Source of the DNA: Natranaerofaba carboxydovora
GTDB taxonomy: Bacteria > Bacillota > Natranaerobiia > Natranaerobiales > Natranaerofabaceae
DNA: 64,000 nucleotides
NCBI RefSeq assembly: GCF_022539405.1
Contig: NZ_CP054394.1
Coordinates: 2,364,501-2,428,500, forward strand
Direction: 5' to 3'
The notes below the pieces were generated by a model, which had not been told where the DNA came from, did no database searches, and saw only the letters and a list, made by a program, of their open reading frames with translations. Position 1 is the first letter of the stretch, and each line of letters begins with the position of its first letter. Both the position numbers and the translations under genes were made by a program. Below are positions 26,180-34,764 of the stretch, one piece after another.

Positions 26180-28276
26180 ATGTATATTGGCAACATACAT
26201 TTTAGGTATCTGATATCTTTTATGATGTTTTTGTTTGTCCTTTTCTTTTCTCTAGGGAGTATGTTTTCTTTCGGTAATGAAAGTGGGAATAAAGTTTTTG
26301 GCAGTGAAAATATAAGCATCTATGTGGATGATGAGATCATTCAACTGCCAGAGGAAGAACAACAGCCATATATTGATGAAGAAGACAGAACCCAGGTTCC
26401 AGTACGATTTGTAAGTGAAGCTCTTGGCGGAGATGTCAGCTGGGACGGGGAAAAGCAAAAAATAGAAATAGAAAGAGACGATGACCTATTAGTTCTCCAC
26501 ATAGGAGACAATAATTACACCCTAAACGGCACTGAGATGGAAATGGACACTGCACCAACTATAACTGATAATGATAGAACTATGGTGCCCCTAAGGTTTG
26601 TTAGTGAAGGGCTTGGAGAAGACGTAGACTGGAACAGCGAAGAACGCTCTGTCTACATAGAGACCACAGAAGATAATCCTGGAGAAGAGCCCGATACAGA
26701 TAACCCAGATGAGGATGAGTCAAACGACACAGACGAAAGCGATATAGATCCTGAAGAAATCTCCAAGGAAAAAGCCCTTGTCACCGCAGGAACCTTGAAT
26801 GTAAGAGACGGTCCTGGCACAGATAACGAAAACTTTGACCAGGTCCATGAAGGTGATGTATTCGAGATATTAGAGCGACACACCATCGAAGAAGATGTAG
26901 ACTACAAGGAATGGATAATGATAAATATCACTGGGGACATTGATGCTGGCGAGGACGGCGGTGGCGATGAAGTTGTTGAAGGCTGGATAAGTACTGATTT
27001 CGTCAAAATAATCGAACCAAAATCACCTGAAGAAGATGAATCAGGTGAACCAGATGAAACAGATGAAGAAGAAGATAGTAGACCTTTTAGGCCCGTTGAT
27101 CCAGAGCCGGATGATGAGCCTGATGACGATGTAGCAGGCTCCCCTGATGACTACAGCGGCGCTATTGGAGAGTTAACCATTGGAGCAAACAGCCTTAATG
27201 TCAGAAAGGGACCAGGTCTTGAGTACCCTAGTATCACCCAGGTAGACGAAGGTGAAAGCTACGAAATCTTTGCAAAATCAAAAGCAGGCAATCATCCAGA
27301 ATATGATGAATGGATTAAATTCAAACTTGATGATGGCAGTATAGGTTGGAGCGCAGCAGAATATATAAAGGAGACAAACTATAACAACAACTTGGATGAA
27401 GTAAACTTCATTGAATACAGTGAAAACAGCCGCAACACCGAGATAAGGCTTGGCCCTATCAAAAGAACACCGATAAATGACTTTTCAATGGACAACCCTG
27501 ATAGATTTGTATTTGATCTAAAAGACATTTCCCTTGCAGATAATATTGAAGAAGAAATAGCAGTAAACTCTAATACCGTTAACAAAATTAGAACCGGTGA
27601 AAGAAGCGAAGATAACTCTTCAAGAATAACCCTTGACCTAAACAAAAAAGAACACTATACAATAAGATGGGAGAACTCCCACCTTGTGATAAGGACATTT
27701 GAAGATGGACCTCTAATAGACACTAAAATCATCATTGATCCGGGTCATGGTGGAAGTGATACTGGTGCAAGAGGCAGCGGAGGTCTAGCCGAAAAAGAAG
27801 TAGTCCTAGATGTGTCTTTAATGGTAAGAGACATGCTAGAAGAACTTGGAGCAGATGTAAGAATGACCAGAGAAACAGATAAGGAAGTATCCTTAGATAG
27901 CAGAGTTGATTTTGCTACAGAGAATGACGGGGATGTATTCGTAAGCGTTCATGCTAACGCTCATCCAAGTAGCAGCATCAAGGGAACAGAAACTTTTTAT
28001 TCATCAAACAGAAACCCAATGGACTTCGAACTAGCACAAAATCTACAAGACAGCCTATTAAATAATCTTGGCACAATTAACAGAGGTGTAAAAGATAGAA
28101 ACTTCCGGGTAATAAGATACGCAACAATGCCAGCAGCTCTTGTAGAGATAGCCTTCTTATCAAACGCTGATGAAGAAGAACTTCTAAAAGACGACGGTTT
28201 TAGAAAAAAATCTGCTGAAGGAATAGTACAAGGACTGCTTAATTATCACAGAAATAACGATATGACTTCTCGGTGA
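26180..28276 (+). CDS. N-acetylmuramoyl-L-alanine amidase with stalk, SH3 and AMIN domains
   Basis: This 698-residue exported cell-wall hydrolase has a signal peptide (about 8-32) and a copper-amine-oxidase-like stalk domain (about 47-160). Two SH3b domains (about 195-275 and 330-395), each after an acidic linker, an AMIN domain (about 405-505) and an Amidase_3 catalytic domain (about 523-692) follow. The zinc ligands and catalytic Glu are present: DPGHGG, AEKEV, VSVHANAH and ALVEIAFLSN. It cleaves the bond between muramic acid and L-alanine. The start is uncertain, as no clear ribosome site precedes 26180. A terminator follows. A fossil copy lies at 56461-56655. Confidence 0.92.
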   Translation: MYIGNIHFRYLISFMMFLFVLFFSLGSMFSFGNESGNKVFGSENISIYVDDEIIQLPEEEQQPYIDEEDRTQVPVRFVSEALGGDVSWDGEKQKIEIERDDDLLVLHIGDNNYTLNGTEMEMDTAPTITDNDRTMVPLRFVSEGLGEDVDWNSEERSVYIETTEDNPGEEPDTDNPDEDESNDTDESDIDPEEISKEKALVTAGTLNVRDGPGTDNENFDQVHEGDVFEILERHTIEEDVDYKEWIMINITGDIDAGEDGGGDEVVEGWISTDFVKIIEPKSPEEDESGEPDETDEEEDSRPFRPVDPEPDDEPDDDVAGSPDDYSGAIGELTIGANSLNVRKGPGLEYPSITQVDEGESYEIFAKSKAGNHPEYDEWIKFKLDDGSIGWSAAEYIKETNYNNNLDEVNFIEYSENSRNTEIRLGPIKRTPINDFSMDNPDRFVFDLKDISLADNIEEEIAVNSNTVNKIRTGERSEDNSSRITLDLNKKEHYTIRWENSHLVIRTFEDGPLIDTKIIIDPGHGGSDTGARGSGGLAEKEVVLDVSLMVRDMLEELGADVRMTRETDKEVSLDSRVDFATENDGDVFVSVHANAHPSSSIKGTETFYSSNRNPMDFELAQNLQDSLLNNLGTINRGVKDRNFRVIRYATMPAALVEIAFLSNADEEELLKDDGFRKKSAEGIVQGLLNYHRNNDMTSR

Positions 28277-28317
28277 AAATGTTTAAAAATTAATATCACC
28301 ACACCACATACAAATTT

Positions 28318-28361
28318 GAGCCATCTAGTAACCAATTCAGGTTTACAGATGGCTCTTTTTT
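28318..28361 (+). terminator. Rho-independent terminator (amidase)
   Basis: GAGCCATCT and AGATGGCTC form a nine-bp stem with a six-base T run. Confidence 0.88.
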
Positions 28362-28363
28362 AC

Positions 28364-29104
28364 TTAAAGCATTAAAGTTATAATCCTGTCATCCTCATAC
28401 CACTCCACTTCTGCCCCGAAGGCTTCTGCAAAAAATCTTAAAGGTACCATTATCCTATCATAATCTTGATCAATATATGGTTTTGCGTCAAGTCCTTGTG
28501 GCTTACCATCTACATAGGCAGTTACCTCATCGACAAAAAATAAAACTTCAATACCTTCATACTCCGCTTCCACAGCTTTAAGTCTATCATTCCAATCTAC
28601 CTCAACATCAAGGATTTCACCTATTATCCTAAATGGAAGAAAAGTCCTGCTATCTTCTTCTCTAATTGTAGGCGCTACTTCTATCTTTTTTTCTTCACCG
28701 TGGATTAGCGCATCATAAGAATCAATAATCATCATAATATCTACATCTTTAAATATATCGTGAACTAGTTCTTCTTTTTCCTTACTTTCAATTTCCTTAC
28801 CTTCAACATCCTTATCTTCGTCACCATTGTCTTCGTCTATTAGCCCTTCCTTTTTTAATTCTTTTTCTATGTCAGCATCCCTCTGATCTTTTTCTTCTCC
28901 TTCTGCTTGTAGTTCTCCTTTTCCTTCATAATTATTTTTATCTTCATCATTTGATCCGCTATCTTTTTCTTCTAGAGTATCGCCTTCCTCTTTAATACCA
29001 TCTAGTTGTGGAGCTAATTCAATGTTCTCATAAACATAGTACTCATAATAGCTATCAGCGGGTGAGGTATCACTTCTTACTACTACCTGTTGACACTCCA
29101 ACAC
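28364..29104 (-). pseudogene. Stalk-domain protein gene, 5' end lost at an IS605 element
   Basis: The C-terminal part (about residues 140-246) is a copper-amine-oxidase-like domain with EEDSRTFLPFRIIGEILD and RIMVPLRFFAEAFGAEVEW. Before it comes a long Asp/Glu/Lys region. No signal peptide is left. The open frame begins at MLECQQ, where the sequence runs into the right end of the IS605-type element (about 29085), with no ribosome site. The real N-terminus and promoter seem to have been removed. All other complete stalk proteins here are exported, so this one is probably non-functional. Confidence 0.72.
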
Positions 29105-29240
29105 GCATAAATGCGTGGGATTCTTGGGTAGCTTACCGTCCTCAATCCATTTCTGCTTTGGACAGCTCCCAAGCTAAGGGTATGCCAGTACCCTTCCCAT
29201 ACCAGTGCATATAGCAGTATGGGCTGATAGACTGCAGCTT
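29090..29240 (-). ncRNA. Probable omega RNA of the TnpB element
   Basis: The region from the tnpB stop to the right end is G/C-richer than its surroundings. It folds into hairpins such as CATACTGCTATATGCACTGG/CCAT and ends at ACGCAT/ATGCGT. In IS605 elements this region gives the omega RNA, with the guide taken from sequence just past the right end. This is prediction by position and fold only. Confidence 0.5.
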
Positions 29241-30288
29241 AAGCTGCTCCATCTATCACAGGTGCATGAATGATATTCATCCCTGCTACCCGGTCTCTGT
29301 GCGAACTAAAACCGCAGGTGCATTGATATTTTCTATCTTTAGCTTGATTTAGTACTTCACATACAGGACATGTTTGACTGGTGTATTTAGGGTTTACATA
29401 TTCTACTAATATGCCTGCTAATTTCGCTTTGTACTCAATGTATGATGCTAGACGATAGAAGGACCATGCATGAAGGTTCTTTTCGTTTTTACGGCTTGTT
29501 CTTGCCGTGGTTCTGATATTAGATAGTTTTTCTAATCTAATGATGGAAACTTTATTATCTATTGCAAAGTCAACCACTTTACGGCTGATTTTATGGTCTT
29601 GGTCTTTCATCCAGCGTTGTTCTTTGTCGTTGAGGTTTTTGATGGCATTTAATTTTTTTGCTTTTCCTAGTTCACGTCGTTTTGTTTTGAATTTTCTGCG
29701 GATATATTTGTTTTGTCTGCCGTTACCGGTGAATTTTGTTTTTCCGGTACTTGTTACTACGACTGCTGGAGATTTTAGGCCTAAGTCTACGCCCATTATT
29801 ATATCTGTTTCTTTAGGTTTAGGGTCTGGTACTTTTACACAAATTTGAGCGATCCATTTGTTTGATTTCTTTGTGATGCGCATTGTACCCAGTTTGTTTT
29901 TAAGTAGCTCGTTTTGATATTCGGTTAATACGGCTTTTATGGCTATACGCTTTGATTTAGTGTTGATAAATACTGGAAATTCTATGGTATTTTCTTTGAT
30001 TTTGTAGTTTTGATTGTTCCATATACAGAGAGGCTTTTTTAGAATAGGGACTCTTTTTAATTTTTTGGATCTACGATAAACACTTTTTGCATCACGGATT
30101 GCTTGATTTTTGACAGCACTTGGCATTGAAACTTGTACATCTTTTGATGATAGTTTTAATGATTTTTTAGCTTGTACCATTTTAGATACCAGGGTGTTGA
30201 CGGTTTTTATGTATTCTTTTGATATATCAATTAGGTGTTCTTCTTGTTCTTTTGTTGGTAGTAGTTTGATCTTCGCTGTTTTTTCCAT
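29239..30288 (-). CDS. tnpB: TnpB (OrfB), IS605-group RNA-guided nuclease
   Basis: This 349-residue protein has an N-terminal helical region and a RuvC-like fold. The catalytic acids are visible: Asp in GVDLGLK (near residue 165), Glu in RLEKLSN (near 255) and Asp in SHRDRVAGMNI (near 330). The zinc finger is CPVC...CTCGF. TnpB proteins cut DNA using an omega RNA from the element's right end and help retain the element. The last motif reads HRDRVAGMNI instead of the usual DRDxNAAxNI. The start ATG follows AAGAGGGTG. tnpA is absent here. Confidence 0.93.
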   Translation of the reverse strand: MEKTAKIKLLPTKEQEEHLIDISKEYIKTVNTLVSKMVQAKKSLKLSSKDVQVSMPSAVKNQAIRDAKSVYRRSKKLKRVPILKKPLCIWNNQNYKIKENTIEFPVFINTKSKRIAIKAVLTEYQNELLKNKLGTMRITKKSNKWIAQICVKVPDPKPKETDIIMGVDLGLKSPAVVVTSTGKTKFTGNGRQNKYIRRKFKTKRRELGKAKKLNAIKNLNDKEQRWMKDQDHKISRKVVDFAIDNKVSIIRLEKLSNIRTTARTSRKNEKNLHAWSFYRLASYIEYKAKLAGILVEYVNPKYTSQTCPVCEVLNQAKDRKYQCTCGFSSHRDRVAGMNIIHAPVIDGAA

Positions 30289-30359
30289 AAGTTCACCCTC
30301 TTGTTTAGTTGATTAATGATACGGTAGTTTTAGTTGTTCTATATTCTTGTTTCATAATT

Positions 30360-30587
30360 CTATTGTATATGTTTTTTCTTTGCACTGCACGATAATTTAT
30401 AAAAAAATGGGCTTTCATCCCACGATTGAAAACCGTGGGCTTTTCGCCCTAATACTGTAATTTGACATAGTATGATATCTTCTCCTTGAAGTTCTGTTAA
30501 AACAAGTGCAGGACGACGTTTAGAGTTTTTTAAATCAGAAAAAGGAAAAGGAATAACTACAACATCACCTCTTATAAGTCGCTCCAC
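30360..30587 (-). pseudogene. MazF/PemK-like toxin gene cut by the IS605 element
   Basis: The first 43 codons read IRGDVVVIPFPFSDL...KRRPALVL...DIILCQI, the N-terminal half of the PemK/MazF ribonuclease family. At 30459 the frame enters the left end of the IS605 element, so the remaining 32 codons are transposon sequence and the catalytic C-terminal half is gone. It starts at GTG and overlaps the antitoxin stop by 16 bases, so the pair was once a coupled operon. Confidence 0.82.
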
Positions 30588-30769
30588 ACATCTTCCTCCT
30601 CATGTTTTAGCCAATCTTTTTTGAGAGATGATTCACTAACTAATACTAAATCTAAACTTTCTTTGCTCTTATCAACTTTTTTTAAATATTTAATATAGTT
30701 AAGCACTTTTTTTGTTAAATCCTCTGGTAACTCTTCAATCTCTTTAATAATTTGATCTTTGTCTACCAT
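30572..30769 (-). CDS. Antitoxin-like protein, now without toxin
   Basis: This is a 65-residue helical, acidic protein (EIEELPEDLTKKVLNYIKYLKK; C-terminal EEEDVWSDL). It fits the DUF2281/VapB-like antitoxins that precede MazF/PemK toxins. A GAGGAG site precedes the ATG. Its toxin partner is truncated by the IS605 element, so it survives as an orphan. Antitoxins of this group repress their own promoter. Confidence 0.72.
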   Translation of the reverse strand: MVDKDQIIKEIEELPEDLTKKVLNYIKYLKKVDKSKESLDLVLVSESSLKKDWLKHEEEDVWSDL

Positions 30770-30867
30770 TACTAATCACTCCTCTTTTGATAACTTTATT
30801 CTTTGTATTAGTGTGTCATTACATTTTCCATTTCTATTATATTTTATCACAGAGCCTCCAAGTATGC

Positions 30868-31218
30868 ATTTGAACCCCACCACTTAATACCTTTCAGAGT
30901 GTTTGAAGTGGGTGTTCTAATGCTCATTGGCTCGGCCGACTCCAGTCACAAGGGATGAATCACCCGAACTCTTTGACCGCAATTAAATCATTTTGAGCTA
31001 ATGTATTATTTAAATCAACCATTATATTACCCCTTGACTTTTAACTCGTCTTAAAAAAATTCTGAAAAGCATTATCAAGGTTGTAAATAGAGTTAGTCAA
31101 GGCAAACTTGTATATTGCAATCTATCTTAGACAGAGATTGTTGCTTGTCCTCATACAGTTTTATCTTTTTGTCTAAGTAGTAGTTATAGACAAATCTACC
31201 ACATTTCCGGCAAATATT
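30868..31218 (-). pseudogene. Second, strongly decayed tnpB element
   Basis: Read on the minus strand, 31218-31085 encodes CRKCGRFVYNYYLDKKIKLY, a TnpB N-terminal helix-turn-helix sequence. ALTNSIYNLDNAFSEFF follows after a frameshift and then a stop. The middle is missing. Near 30990-30917 a C-terminal-like tail ends TGVGRANEH before a stop. 30868-30910 holds a GTGGTGGGGTTCAAATGC right-end-like hairpin. This is a different tnpB family from the intact one at 29239. Confidence 0.65.
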
Positions 31219-31354
31219 TTTAATTAGTAATACCGCCTAATAAAATTGGTTTATGATAAAATTAATAAGATACAGTAAAATTTTTGTACCAAAGTCACCT
31301 CTTCTTTGATCATTAACCTTGGAACAGAAATTATTAAAAAAGGAGTAAAAATCT

Positions 31355-32416
31355 ATGTACAAAATTCTTGATAAACTTGTCACCGATTTTTCAAAAAAAA
31401 TCAAGCCTGGTACTAAAAAAACAAAATTAGATATATATGAATTAGAAAATGGATTAGTTAAAAAACTAGGAAAAAAAGATTTCAATATTTTGGGTGGATA
31501 TGCCAAATTTGCAGAATCTGTAGAGGTATTGATTGAACAGAATAAATTACAGCCAGTTAAAAAAAGTGGTTCTAACGGCAAAAACCCAGCTTTATATAAT
31601 AAATATTGGCTACTAATCAATCAGGAACTAAGAAAGCAAGTTAAAAAAGAGCTTTTGTTATTTCAGCACTTAGACAACGCTTCTTTTTTCTATGAAACAT
31701 ACCCGGAAAAATTTCAGGAAGATAAGGAATATCTAGTATTGCTAAACGATTTTCTTAAAAACGATCAAGCTTCTAATAAGAGAATTACTTTAAACCAGCG
31801 TTCATATCAAATTTTTAAAGACGAGAAATTTTTGCAAGACAAGGATAGGGGTAAGCCGTATTTACTCAAATTAATCAAAAATCCAAGAGAAAAACTTAAT
31901 TACTACGAAGAAAACGACCCTGTTTATCTTTTTCCGCTAACAAGCAAGCTGAATAAACTTTCTTCTGTATTAATAGTTGAAAATAAAAATGTTTTTAGAA
32001 GCTTACATGAAGACACTGATTTTAGAAAAACTTTAATTAAAGATTTTTCTATATACGGTCTAGGGTGTGGATACGGCAGAAAGATAACAGGCAATTTTGA
32101 TTTTATTAAAGAGATCCCCTTTATAGATAAAGCTACTACAAGAATTTATTATATCGGCGACCTTGATCCCGAAGGTATCTCAATTGCAGTATACATAATA
32201 AAAGAATATCCCGAATACGATATTAAACCTATGACGTCCTTATATGAACGGATGATAAAAAAAGAGCCTGATCCACCTTATCTTAAAGAAGATCAAAGTT
32301 GTAGTAAAGAACAGCTAGCTTATTTTCTAGGTTTTTTTGACGTAGATTTAAGAAAAAAAATAAGACAAGTTATAGAAGAGGGTAAATATATCCCGGAAGA
32401 AGTTTTGTGTCTCTAA
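31355..32416 (+). CDS. jetD: Wadjet subunit JetD (Toprim-type nuclease)
   Basis: This 353-residue protein has an N-terminal winged-helix and helical half and a C-terminal Toprim domain, as in topoisomerase VI/Spo11-like nucleases. The acid of LIVENKNVF (about residue 209) and the DxD in IGDLDPEG (about 269-271) fit the Toprim metal site. In Wadjet systems JetD cuts plasmid DNA that has been extruded by the SMC-like complex. It is first in the operon, with an AAAAGGAG site and 28 bases before jetA. Order D-A-B-C differs from the jetA-B-C-D order I recall for type I. Confidence 0.85.
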   Translation: MYKILDKLVTDFSKKIKPGTKKTKLDIYELENGLVKKLGKKDFNILGGYAKFAESVEVLIEQNKLQPVKKSGSNGKNPALYNKYWLLINQELRKQVKKELLLFQHLDNASFFYETYPEKFQEDKEYLVLLNDFLKNDQASNKRITLNQRSYQIFKDEKFLQDKDRGKPYLLKLIKNPREKLNYYEENDPVYLFPLTSKLNKLSSVLIVENKNVFRSLHEDTDFRKTLIKDFSIYGLGCGYGRKITGNFDFIKEIPFIDKATTRIYYIGDLDPEGISIAVYIIKEYPEYDIKPMTSLYERMIKKEPDPPYLKEDQSCSKEQLAYFLGFFDVDLRKKIRQVIEEGKYIPEEVLCL

Positions 32417-32444
32417 TAGATTTTTTCCGTTGTAGAAAGGATGA

Positions 32445-34031
32445 ATGTTAATGAGGACAGATGAGTTTAATGATGTCTTTTTCGATTCGGGTAAAAGAAT
32501 TAAAGAGTTAGCTATTTTTGAGCCAATACTTGGTTTTTTAAGGATAACGAAATATAGCCAATACGATTTAGTTTCTATAGCCTTTAATGTTCTTGGTCTT
32601 GTTTTGAACAAGATGTTTTACGGTAAAGGTTGTCCTAAATCTACAATCGAAGACTTTTTAAAGGAATTTGTTTATGAAGTCTACGGGGATAGTTTAACAG
32701 AAGAAGAACTAGAAGACTTCTTTTATACAATCTATGAGGGCTTAACCAATAACGGGCGAAAACATAAATTTAAATATTTAAACCCTGCAACGATGGAAAA
32801 TGAAATATATAAGTTTGATCTAATAGAAAAAAGCGACTATGGAATAGATGAAAGTTTTACTTTAAAGCTTACAGAAGAAGGTTTAAATCTTATGTTTAAG
32901 ACCAGAGAAATAATGCAGGAGCTAAAAATATCTATTAGTCAGCTCAAGCTCCGTTTACAGATAAACAAGGGGGTTTTTGATGATGCTTTAAGAACTGTCC
33001 GGGAAGATCTGTATGGGGATATACGATCACTATACGAAAGTTTGGAAAGGATGATTAGAGAGATCGAAAAAGACCCTCTGGCCAAATCAATGGAAGACTT
33101 TAATGAGCTTAAAAACCGGATAAACAACCAGTTAAAAAAAGACCGAGAACAGTTTGATGAACTTATTAAATTAGTAGAGGATGCTAAAAAAGACTATGAT
33201 ATAAAGCGAGATGAAAGACAAAAGGAGTTTGATACTTTATTAAAATTGTACGATGAAATTAAGAAAGCAAAAAACCATCATTATAAATTATTTTCAGGTA
33301 AAATAAACCTTGGAAATATAAAGGACGAGGCTTTAAACAAAAAAATGCTAACCTCTTTAGGAACCAATATAGACATAGAAACAGAACTGATAGATAGAAT
33401 TATCGAAAACGATTCCGCTTTAGGTCAGTTAAGTAAGGTTTTGGCTCCGTTTTTACCAGTTAATCCGCCAAAATTTTTGTCTGTAGATAAGTTCTTTGCC
33501 CCGCAAAACTTAAGAAAGAATGATGCGGATATGGGCTTAACCGATATAGGTGGTGAAGAAGGTGATTTATTTACCCAAAGGTTTAAAGAAAAACAAAAGG
33601 AAATGGAAAGTGAGTGGGAAGATACTATAGACAAGTACTTAGAATACATTCTTCTACCTTTATTTAACAAAAAAGACTATACTTTACAGCAACTTTTCGA
33701 ATGGATAAAAGAGGAAGAAGGGTGGCAAAGAGTAGAGGAAATAGCAATGGATCACCGTTTTTTCGAGGTACTTCACTGGCTGCGTTCACACCAAAAGAAT
33801 GCTTTATTTACTGAAAATATGCTAAGAGAGGAAGTTGTTAGGCAAGAATTTGACAAGCTTTATATCCTTAAAGTGTTTCTAAAAAAACTTCGAGAAAGCG
33901 GTAGGGATATATACAAGATTCAGTATATAAAAATTACACCGCCTTATGTTACATCCGAAAAGGTTTCAATTGGTGAAGATGTCTGGTGGCACAATTTTAT
34001 TATTAAAAGAGGTGAAAGAATTGGAAACTGA
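32445..34031 (+). CDS. jetA: Wadjet subunit JetA (kleisin-type)
   Basis: This 528-residue protein has a winged-helix N-terminal region and a long charged helical middle (about 165-290). A C-terminal winged-helix-like part follows. It fits the JetA/DUF5716 family, a MukF-like kleisin that binds the JetC heads. I infer it chiefly from its position between jetD and jetB and from this outline. The gene overlaps the true jetB start by 11 bases. A second ATG two codons in is also possible. Confidence 0.78.
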   Translation: MLMRTDEFNDVFFDSGKRIKELAIFEPILGFLRITKYSQYDLVSIAFNVLGLVLNKMFYGKGCPKSTIEDFLKEFVYEVYGDSLTEEELEDFFYTIYEGLTNNGRKHKFKYLNPATMENEIYKFDLIEKSDYGIDESFTLKLTEEGLNLMFKTREIMQELKISISQLKLRLQINKGVFDDALRTVREDLYGDIRSLYESLERMIREIEKDPLAKSMEDFNELKNRINNQLKKDREQFDELIKLVEDAKKDYDIKRDERQKEFDTLLKLYDEIKKAKNHHYKLFSGKINLGNIKDEALNKKMLTSLGTNIDIETELIDRIIENDSALGQLSKVLAPFLPVNPPKFLSVDKFFAPQNLRKNDADMGLTDIGGEEGDLFTQRFKEKQKEMESEWEDTIDKYLEYILLPLFNKKDYTLQQLFEWIKEEEGWQRVEEIAMDHRFFEVLHWLRSHQKNALFTENMLREEVVRQEFDKLYILKVFLKKLRESGRDIYKIQYIKITPPYVTSEKVSIGEDVWWHNFIIKRGERIGN

Positions 34032-34764
34032 AAATATCCATTTAAACAGAGAAAATCTAGCAGACGCTATGGAAGTTGTTAGGGTTCTTATTGAAAAAGG
34101 TGAGATAAGTAGCAACAATAGTTTGTATGAAAAATACATGGATAGGTATGTTAAAGAAATAGTAGATACAATGGGAGAGCAGTGGGGTTTTGAAGTCGTA
34201 AAAAGTGAGAACCGTAAAAAAATCTACTTTTCTGCAGCTTATGACAATATTTTATGGGGATATACTAACGAAAGGCTTCGTTCTAAACTTAAAGTTAAAA
34301 ACAATGAAGAGCTATATTGTCATCTGTTTGCTCTACTATGCATGATTGCTCAGTTTTTCACCGAATCTTTGGATTATGATCTTACTTATTTAAAGGTGGA
34401 AGAATGGGAGCAGTATGTAACCGATAAAGCAAAGGCTATAGAGGAAACCTCAAGTGCAGAAGAAGACTCTGACGATTTAGAAATTAGATTTAGTGAAGCG
34501 GCAAAATACTGGTTGGAACTTCCAGATATAAAGGAAAGGGCTGTGGCACATCAACAAACTGATGCTAGGGTCGGTATATTAATCAGGTTGGCAAGAGTGC
34601 TTCAAGAAGAGCAATTGTTAAAACTAGAGGATAACAGACACATCTATTTAACCGACAAATTCGAGTCTTTACTTAAAAATCATTTTGGTATGGCAGGTAG
34701 AAAAGAAGAGATCATCGGTTATATTAGGAATATTGATGATATGGAGGGAATAAACAGTGCCTAA
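34021..34764 (+). CDS. jetB: Wadjet subunit JetB (MukE-like)
   Basis: This 247-residue acidic protein is predicted to be mostly helical with winged-helix folds, as in MukE/JetB. The frame stays open upstream to 33946. The TTG at 34021, with AGAGGTG six bases upstream, is the better start. It overlaps jetA by 11 bases and jetC by eight, so A-B-C are translationally coupled. In Wadjet, JetB dimerises and binds JetA within the JetABC motor. Confidence 0.8.
   Translation: METENIHLNRENLADAMEVVRVLIEKGEISSNNSLYEKYMDRYVKEIVDTMGEQWGFEVVKSENRKKIYFSAAYDNILWGYTNERLRSKLKVKNNEELYCHLFALLCMIAQFFTESLDYDLTYLKVEEWEQYVTDKAKAIEETSSAEEDSDDLEIRFSEAAKYWLELPDIKERAVAHQQTDARVGILIRLARVLQEEQLLKLEDNRHIYLTDKFESLLKNHFGMAGRKEEIIGYIRNIDDMEGINSA

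Larger units (their letters stand above)
29085..30460 (-). mobile_element. IS200/IS605-group element with tnpB only
   Basis: The element has one intact gene (tnpB) and no tnpA transposase. The left end lies near 30460, within CAGTATTAGGGCGAAAAGCC and its hairpin. The right end, near 29085-29116, has an ACGCAT/ATGCGT hairpin. It cuts the toxin gene at 30459 and touches the stalk gene at about 29085. Exact ends are estimates. The same left end occurs as a fossil at 2812. Confidence 0.82.
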
